17,817 bases of DNA from JAIBJN01 sp035762005. Its GTDB lineage: Bacteria; Actinomycetota; Thermoleophilia; Gaiellales; Gaiellaceae. The notes under the pieces are model-generated. The model did no database searches. It was not told the origin of the DNA and was given only the letters and a program-made list of their open reading frames with translations. The position numbers and the translations under genes were made by a program. Numbering within the stretch: position 1 is the first letter of the stretch; every line of letters begins with the position of its first letter. Below are positions 13,669-17,817 of this stretch, in pieces. The stretch covers positions 1 to 17,817 of the forward strand of contig DASTQA010000092.1 in NCBI GenBank assembly GCA_035762005.1. Direction: 5' to 3'.

Positions 13669-14681
13669 TAGAGCTCGAGCTCGACGGGGACGAGCTCGAC
13701 CGTCAGCCGGCGGCCTTCGCGGACGACGGTGGCGGCGACGCGCGAGCCGATCAGCTCCCCGGCCATGAGGCGCTGGAGGTCGTCCACGCCCTCGACCGGC
13801 GCGCCGTGGACGGCGACGATCAGATCCTCGGGCCGCAGCCCGGCGACGGCCGCCGGGCTTCCCTCGACCACCTCGACGACCTCGACGCAGGCGCCGCGGC
13901 CGAGCTCGCGGGCGAGCCGCGGGGGCAGCGGCCGGGAGCCGCCGGCGATGCCGATGTAGGCGCGCGTGAAGCGGCCCTCGCGCATGAGCGCGCCGAGGAT
14001 CCTGCGCGTGGTCTCGTTGATCGGCACGGCGAGGCCGAGACCCACGCCCGCGACCGCCGTGTTGATGCCGACGACGCAGCCGCGCCCGTCGGCGAGCGCG
14101 CCGCCGGAGTTCCCGGGGTTGAGGGCGGCGTCCGTCTGGATGACGTTCTCGACGATCCGCCCTGCCGCCCGCGAGCGGACCGGGAGCGAGCGGCCGAGCG
14201 CCGAGACGACGCCCGCCGTCACCGAGCCGGCGAAGCCGTGCGGGTTCCCGATCGCGACGACGAGCTGGCCGACGCGGAGGCTCTCGGCGTCGCCGAGCTC
14301 CGCCGCGACGAGGTCGGCCGCGTCCGAGCGCAGGACGGCGAGGTCCGAGAGCGGGTCGGCCCCGACGACCTCCGCGGAGACCTCGCGCCCGTCCACGAAG
14401 GAGGCTTCCACCTTCCCGTCGGTCCCGGCGACGACGTGGGCCGAGGTGAGCATGAAGCCGTCGGGCGTGATGACGACGCCGCTGCCGCCGCCCGTGGCGA
14501 CCCGTCCGCCGCGGACGCGGCGCGAGACCCGCAGGTTGGCGACCGAGGGCGAGAGCCGCTCGGCGACCGTGACGACGGCGCGCGAGTAGGCGTCGAGCGC
14601 CTCCTCGTCGGCGGCCCGGCCTCCCTCCGCGCCCGGCTGCTCGGGCCCGAGGAGCGCGTCGATGAACGTAAGATCCGGCAC
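13668..14681 (-). CDS. HtrA/DegP-like trypsin-type serine protease with PDZ domain, no export signal
   Basis: A 337-residue S1C protease with the catalytic triad His82 (TSAHVV), Asp113 (LSDLAVL) and Ser192 (NPGNSGGAL), followed by a C-terminal PDZ domain (about 243-330: AYIGIAGG, GSPAAVAGLRPEDLIVAVHG). Most bacterial HtrA proteins are exported or membrane-anchored. This one begins MPDLTFIDALLGPEQPGAEGG, with no signal peptide and no transmembrane helix, so it appears cytoplasmic. The GTG at 14681 is supported by TAGCTT 6 nt upstream; the in-between GGAGGC could also act as a ribosome site. The frame has no upstream extension encoding an anchor. It diverges from a PaaG-like gene. Role: probable quality-control or regulatory proteolysis, inferred from family. 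Confidence 0.9.
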   Translation of the reverse strand: MPDLTFIDALLGPEQPGAEGGRAADEEALDAYSRAVVTVAERLSPSVANLRVSRRVRGGRVATGGGSGVVITPDGFMLTSAHVVAGTDGKVEASFVDGREVSAEVVGADPLSDLAVLRSDAADLVAAELGDAESLRVGQLVVAIGNPHGFAGSVTAGVVSALGRSLPVRSRAAGRIVENVIQTDAALNPGNSGGALADGRGCVVGINTAVAGVGLGLAVPINETTRRILGALMREGRFTRAYIGIAGGSRPLPPRLARELGRGACVEVVEVVEGSPAAVAGLRPEDLIVAVHGAPVEGVDDLQRLMAGELIGSRVAATVVREGRRLTVELVPVELEL

Positions 14682-14687
14682 GCCTCC

Positions 14688-14693
14688 AAGCTA
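14688..14693 (-). promoter_or_regulatory. -10 element of the HtrA-type protease gene
   Basis: On the minus strand TAGCTT is followed by 6 nt (GGAGGC) and the GTG at 14681. It sits within a self-complementary AAGCTAGCT island, 31 bp before the divergent PaaG-like start. Confidence 0.5.
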
Positions 14694-14724
14694 GCTGACA
14701 GGTCCCGGTCTACGAAGGAGCGCG

Positions 14725-15495
14725 ATGGCCGAAGTCGAGACGGAACGAGAGGGGTCGGTTCTGACGATCACGCTGAACCGCCCCGACAAGCTGAACGCGT
14801 TCGACGGCGCGACGCACGAGCGCTTCGCGGCGGCGCTGAAGGAGGCCGGCGATCGAGACGTGCGCGCCGTCGTCCTCACGGGTGCCGGGAGGGGCTTCTG
14901 CGTGGGCCAGGACCTCGCAGAGCTGCGGGAGGGCGACAGCGACGTCGCCGCGCTCCTCCGCGGGCGCTGGAACCGTCACGTCCTCGGCCTCCGCGGCCTG
15001 GAGAAGCCGGTGCTCGCGGCCGTCAACGGCGCCGCGGCGGGGGCGGGGCTCTCGCTCGCCTGCGCCTGCGACGTCCGCCTCGCCGCCGACGCCGCCGTCT
15101 TCGTCCCCGCGTTCGTCAACGTCGGGCTCGTGCCCGACACGGGCGGCTCCTGGCTCGTCCCGCGCCTGCTCGGCTACGCGCGCGCGTTCGAGTGGATGTG
15201 CTCGGGCCGCCGCGCCGCCGCGGCCGAGGCGCTCTCCTGGGGCCTCGTCTCCGAGGTGGTCGCGGGCGAGACCCTCCTCGCGCGGACGCAGGAGCGCGCG
15301 GCGGAGCTTGCGGCGCTCCCGACGAAGGCGATCGCGATGACGAAGCGCCTCTTCGAGCGGGCGGCGGCCTCGAGCCTCGAGGACCAGCTCGAGCTCGAGG
15401 CCCAGCTCCAGCTCGCCGCCACCCGCACCGAGGACTTCGCGGAGGGCGTGGCCGCGTTCCTCGAGAAGCGCGAGCCGCGCTTCTCGGGCCGCTGA
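14725..15495 (+). CDS. paaG: PaaG-like enoyl-CoA isomerase
   Basis: A 256-residue crotonase. It lacks both hydratase glutamates: the positions are Ser110 (AAAGAGLSLACACD) and Phe130 (VFVPAFVNVGLVPDTGG), while Asp138 occupies the position of the catalytic Asp of PaaG-type isomerases. The blocks GFCVGQDLAEL, FVNVGLVPDTGGSWLVPRLLG and DFAEGVAAFLEKREPRFSGR follow PaaG closely. PaaG converts the ring epoxide of phenylacetyl-CoA to the oxepin and also isomerises enoyl-CoA double bonds. The ATG at 14725 has a strong GAAGGAG ribosome site 4 nt upstream, unlike most genes here. It stands alone, convergent with the lipoprotein gene. No PaaABCDE epoxidase is in the window, so a general isomerase role is possible. 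Confidence 0.85.
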   Translation: MAEVETEREGSVLTITLNRPDKLNAFDGATHERFAAALKEAGDRDVRAVVLTGAGRGFCVGQDLAELREGDSDVAALLRGRWNRHVLGLRGLEKPVLAAVNGAAAGAGLSLACACDVRLAADAAVFVPAFVNVGLVPDTGGSWLVPRLLGYARAFEWMCSGRRAAAAEALSWGLVSEVVAGETLLARTQERAAELAALPTKAIAMTKRLFERAAASSLEDQLELEAQLQLAATRTEDFAEGVAAFLEKREPRFSGR

Positions 15496-15502
15496 GCAGG
15501 CG

Positions 15503-15940
15503 CTAGCCGCTCGAGGCGCACTCGGCGAGGCCGAGCTCGTCGGCGATCTCGTCGGCCTGCCTCTCGCTCTCCTCGATCCTGCGGAGCGCGCCGGCGATGC
15601 GCTCCTCGTCCACCGCGGCGCCTGCCTCCTGCAGGTCGCGGGTGGCGCTCAGCGACTCCCGCTTGAGCGCGAGCCACTCGTCGTAGCGCTCGCCGAGGTC
15701 GTCCGGCGGCTCGAGGGCGTCGAGCTGGTTCACGCCCGTCTCGAGCAGGTCGCCGATGTCGGCAGCGATCGCCGCCCACTCGTCCGGATCCTCGGCGGGC
15801 GGCGGGATCATGGCGATCTTCTCCTCGAAGTCCGCGCAGATGCCGCTCGCCTCGGCGCGGAAGGCCTCGGCGTCGCCGTCGTCGCCCCCGCACGCCGACC
15901 CGAGGAGGAGGCAGGCCGCGGTGAGTGCAAGCGTTCTCAT
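15503..15940 (-). CDS. Small lipoprotein, helical, unknown function
   Basis: A 145-residue protein with a lipoprotein signal: basic start (MRT), hydrophobic core (LALTAACLLLG), and a lipobox ending at Cys17 (GSAC), followed by an acidic linker GGDDGDAEA. The mature part is strongly helical and acidic, with heptad-like spacing (ICADFEEKIAMI, WAAIAADIGDLLETGVNQLDAL, RIEESERQADEIADELG) and ends LAECASSG; Cys35 and the near-terminal Cys141 could form a disulfide. I do not recognise a specific family; actinobacterial genomes carry many such helical lipoproteins. The ATG at 15940 has a TAGACT hexamer 15 nt upstream, giving a short leader. It converges with the PaaG-like gene, 7 bp between stops. 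Confidence 0.8.
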   Translation of the reverse strand: MRTLALTAACLLLGSACGGDDGDAEAFRAEASGICADFEEKIAMIPPPAEDPDEWAAIAADIGDLLETGVNQLDALEPPDDLGERYDEWLALKRESLSATRDLQEAGAAVDEERIAGALRRIEESERQADEIADELGLAECASSG

Positions 15941-15955
15941 CGTGCGGAGCGCGCC

Positions 15956-15961
15956 AGTCTA
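15956..15961 (-). promoter_or_regulatory. -10 element of the lipoprotein gene
   Basis: On the minus strand TAGACT lies 15 nt before the ATG at 15940, predicting a leader of roughly 8 nt. A CCACCAC/GTGGTGG hairpin (15963-15978) sits immediately upstream. Confidence 0.4.
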
Positions 15962-15962
15962 G

Positions 15963-16134
15963 CCACCACGGGTGGTGGAGGCCCTGCCCGGCGCGGGCAG
16001 GGCTTCGGCCGGCTCGCTCGGCTCCGGTGGGAGCACCGCGGGCCTCGGCCCGCGTCCCTCGGGCCGTCTGCGTCGGGGAGCACCCCGTCCGAGCGCCCTG
16101 GAGCCCTTGCGCGCACGCAGCCGCTCACGGGAAG
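15963..16134. repeat. Cluster of GC-rich inverted repeats in a non-coding spacer
   Basis: No gene is supported between the lipoprotein and secreted-protein genes (15941-16202). The spacer instead holds successive hairpins: CCACCAC/GTGGTGG (15963-15978, 2-nt loop); GCCCTGCCCG/CGGGCAGGGC (15981-16003, 10 bp, 3-nt loop); CGCGGGC/GCCCGCG (16037-16054, 4-nt loop); and CGGGG/CCCCG with an AGCA loop (about 16072-16085). Short reading frames across it are low-complexity Arg/Pro/Gly translations. It may be a structured 3' UTR, a set of tandem terminators, or a small RNA. Confidence 0.55.
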
Positions 16135-16167
16135 GGGATGTGCCGGGCGGTGGGCCCGGCACATCCC
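16135..16167. terminator. Strong 14-bp hairpin downstream of the secreted-protein gene
   Basis: GGGATGTGCCGGGC (16135-16148) and GCCCGGCACATCCC (16154-16167) are perfect reverse complements around a 5-nt loop. It lies 35 bp past the stop codon of the minus-strand secreted-protein gene, where a terminator is expected. There is no T-tract on either side, so it fits the tail-less hairpin type proposed for actinobacteria, or an mRNA-stabilising 3' structure. Confidence 0.7.
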
Positions 16168-16202
16168 GGTCAGAGCGACGATCGGCCTTGCGGCCTCGCG
16201 CG

Positions 16203-16988
16203 CTAGACCAGCTTCACGATCAGGTTCGTGCGGTGGTCTGCGAAGGTCGCCTTGTCGTCCGCGACGCCGGTGATCCAGGTCCTCCACGAGGTCTGGAAGA
16301 CGAGCCGGTAGGTACCCGCAGCAGGCGGGTTCCCCATGCTGCCCCAGTTGTAGCCGTAGACGACCGCGCCGATCGAGTTGAGCTCGGACGGCATGAGCCC
16401 GCTGTAGATGGTCTTCACGGCGACGCCGTCGACGAGCTTCTTGATCTTCAGGTACCCGCGAACGTCCCAGACCCTCGCGCTCAGGGCCCCCTCGGCGCCG
16501 GTGAGGAAGGACGTTCCGTCGGTGCCGTAGGTCGCCTCACGGTCCGGAAGGTCGGGGGTGAGGTTCTCGACCACGAAGCCCGTCATGCCCGGCCTCTTGT
16601 GGAGCAGGCCCATCTCGACGCGGATCGTGTGGCCCGCCTTGATCTTGGGAGCCTCGGTCAGGTTGTCGCCCCAGTCGGCGGTCACCCTCGCGTTGTTCCA
16701 CAGGATCGCGTCGGCGGTCCAGGTCGCGTCGGTCTTCTGCTCCCAGTAGGCGGCGAAGTCCCCGCCGTCGTTCTGGGGCTCTACTCCGTCGGCCCCGGGC
16801 GGCACGAACGGGCCGGCCGGCACGCGAAGCGCCGGCGCGCCGTCCGTGCTCGGGACGAAGATCGTCGGCACGGAGAGGTTGTTGCCGAGCTCCTCTTCCT
16901 CGCCTTGGGCGCTCGCCGTCGGCGGCAGTGCCGCCAGCATGACGGCCAGTGCCGCAGCGGCGATCATCAGGATGAATGTCCTACGCAT
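16203..16988 (-). CDS. Secreted protein of unknown function
   Basis: A 261-residue exported protein. The ATG at 16988 is chosen over an upstream in-frame GTG (17027) because it starts a classic Sec signal peptide (MRRTF, hydrophobic core to residue 22, predicted cleavage after ASA at 25-27) and has an AAGGGGGAAAC ribosome site. The mature protein starts QGEEEELGNN, then a Pro-rich acidic stretch, then a Trp/Tyr-rich domain that looks beta-rich (AAYWEQKTDATWTADAIL, VTADWGDNL, IKAGHTIRVEMGLL, TAGTYRLVFQTSW-like end). There are no cysteines, no anchor and no sortase signal. Similar Trp-rich secreted proteins with a conserved TADWGDNLT-type motif occur in actinobacteria, but I know no function. 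Probably extracellular or cell-wall associated. Confidence 0.85.
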   Translation of the reverse strand: MRRTFILMIAAAALAVMLAALPPTASAQGEEEELGNNLSVPTIFVPSTDGAPALRVPAGPFVPPGADGVEPQNDGGDFAAYWEQKTDATWTADAILWNNARVTADWGDNLTEAPKIKAGHTIRVEMGLLHKRPGMTGFVVENLTPDLPDREATYGTDGTSFLTGAEGALSARVWDVRGYLKIKKLVDGVAVKTIYSGLMPSELNSIGAVVYGYNWGSMGNPPAAGTYRLVFQTSWRTWITGVADDKATFADHRTNLIVKLV

Positions 16989-17322
16989 CGTTTCCCCCTT
17001 CCCGTCTCGCGGGGCGCCGGCCGGCACTACCCGGCGCGCCCCGCTGTCGCGAATACGGAACTGCTGGACCGGTCGCGATGAGATCGAGCGAACTGAAGAT
17101 CACAGGCCGCATGGTCAGTCGCGCCTTTCCGAAGTGATTCCGTCGCTCCCATGATGTCCCGCTCCCCGAGGCCCGCCATCGGCGCCCGTACGGATTCCGG
17201 TTACCTCGAACCGCGCATTCCGTCTGCGCATCCGCGTGCTTCCGTGCGTAGGAGGTGCTGGCGCGGGCGGGGAAGTCCGCGCCGTCGTCGGTCACGCCGG
17301 CACGAGGCGCGACCAGGGCGAG
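16989..17322 (-). promoter_or_regulatory. Long non-coding upstream region of the secreted-protein gene
   Basis: I see no convincing gene in these 334 bases; one open frame crosses part of it but reads like non-coding sequence. The region is less GC-rich than its surroundings and must hold the promoter of the secreted-protein gene. Near the start codon an imperfect hairpin (17011-17042, about 10 bp with a 2-nt bulge) precedes the ribosome site. I could not match the region to a known riboswitch class, and no -35/-10 pair stood out. Confidence 0.45.
17011..17042 (-). repeat. Inverted repeat in the leader of the secreted-protein gene
   Basis: GGGGCGCCGG (17011-17020) can pair with CCGGCGCGCCCC (17031-17042) with a 2-nt bulge. 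It ends 22 nt before the ATG, just upstream of the purine-rich ribosome site, and could stabilise the message or affect initiation. Confidence 0.4.
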
Positions 17323-17778
17323 TCACATGTCGGGAGGCGAGGCCGCTCGCGCCTCGAGGAAGCGTTCGAGGCCGGTCCAGATCCTCCGCTCCCGGCGCCG
17401 GCCGGCGGTGGCGACGAGCGGGCCCGCCGGCCCCAGGAGCCCGTGCGGCTCCCACGTGCCACCGCCAGCGCATGAGCCTCCCGGCGGAACCGGGTCGAAC
17501 GTCAGCGTCCCGCGGATGTCCATCCCGGAGAGCCGCGTCGCCGAGGCGAGCCGCAGCTGCCGCTCGTAGGCGGTGAGCTCGATGGTCATCCCTGCCGCTC
17601 CCCGCCTCGTCGCGGTCTCCGCGCGGAAGCGCGTGCCGACGCCGATCGGTCTCGGCGAGAGCCTCTCCACGCTGAGCGGGCGCGGGTCGTAGCGCGGCTC
17701 GTTGCACTCGTCGGCGACGACGTCGAACACCTCGGCCGGCGGCCGCTCGATGACGATCTCGCCCTCGATCCGCGCCAT
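17323..17778 (-). CDS. SRPBCC (polyketide cyclase/START-like) family protein
   Basis: A 151-residue protein of the SRPBCC superfamily, which form a deep hydrophobic ligand pocket. The N-terminus MARIEGEIVIERPPAEVFDVVADECNEPRYDP is the typical first strand, helix pair and W/Y-region; RPIGVGTRF, YERQLRLASATRLSGMDIRGTLTFDPV and the closing helix GPLVATAGRRRERRIWTGLERFLEARA complete the fold. The middle (PGGSCAGGGTWEPHG) is unusually Gly-rich where relatives have a strand beginning GGT, so one strand is weakly conserved. The ATG at 17778 has a GGGAGGAG ribosome site. It is followed by a long spacer, then the secreted-protein gene on the same strand. Ligand and role unknown; such proteins are common in actinobacteria. 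Confidence 0.8.
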   Translation of the reverse strand: MARIEGEIVIERPPAEVFDVVADECNEPRYDPRPLSVERLSPRPIGVGTRFRAETATRRGAAGMTIELTAYERQLRLASATRLSGMDIRGTLTFDPVPPGGSCAGGGTWEPHGLLGPAGPLVATAGRRRERRIWTGLERFLEARAASPPDM

Positions 17779-17817
17779 GCCCGCTCCTCCCGGCTCGCGT
17801 GTCCCCCGGAGATGCTC

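Noticed and set aside
16981..17295. A 104-codon minus-strand frame upstream of the secreted-protein gene.
   Set aside because: Its translation has no hydrophobic pattern or motif, overlaps the leader and start region of the secreted protein, and lacks a plausible promoter or ribosome site.
16989..17322. A cyclic dinucleotide or other known riboswitch in the long spacer.
   Set aside because: I compared the minus-strand sequence with remembered c-di-GMP-I and ydaO core motifs and found no convincing match; only a simple hairpin can be supported.

Overview
The window is GC-rich throughout and densely coding, with short gaps, many GTG starts, few Shine-Dalgarno sequences, and TANNNT hexamers placed 6-8 nt before start codons, which suggests leaderless mRNAs. 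Together with futalosine-pathway menaquinone synthesis (MqnD), a DtxR-family regulator, DUF6220-like and YdcZ-like small membrane proteins and a cobalamin-binding-type protein, this points to an actinobacterium, perhaps a soil Thermoleophilia/Gaiellales type. That placement is inference; there is no rRNA in the window. I see no tRNA, rRNA, CRISPR array, insertion sequence or phage gene.

Layout. Positions 1-342 hold the 3' end of a BtuF-like binding protein. Positions 343-2772 (minus strand) hold a compact four-gene set in transcription order: SDR oxidoreductase, Rieske [2Fe-2S] ferredoxin, group I truncated globin, and a PAS-linked class III adenylate cyclase with a soluble-guanylate-cyclase-type linker. 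Divergent from it at 2794-4394 are an ornithine cyclodeaminase/mu-crystallin family enzyme and a COMT-type O-methyltransferase, translationally coupled. Two small unknown genes (4413-4682 minus, 4706-5047 plus) diverge from overlapping -10 elements. A DtxR/MntR-type regulator (5189-5848 minus) diverges from mqnD (about 5912-6742), whose conserved N-terminus lies upstream of its first ATG.

Positions 6791-15495 are mainly catabolic: a PcaF/PaaJ-like thiolase, an aldehyde dehydrogenase and a GabT-like aminotransferase (a possible GABA or putrescine route) with a YdcZ-type transporter, then an EthD-MenB/Oah-like hydrolase-PaaF-like hydratase operon behind a perfect 10+1+10 palindrome, and a PaaG-like isomerase. 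A HtrA-type serine protease lacking any export signal sits between the last two hydratase-family genes. Positions 15503-17778 (minus) carry a small lipoprotein, a hairpin-rich 240-bp spacer, an unrecognised secreted protein with a roughly 330-bp upstream spacer, and an SRPBCC protein.

The most interesting items are the globin/Rieske/cyclase cluster, the operator-controlled operon with a ring-hydrolase-like crotonase, the consistent leaderless-promoter pattern, the non-canonical mqnD start, and the hairpin array.
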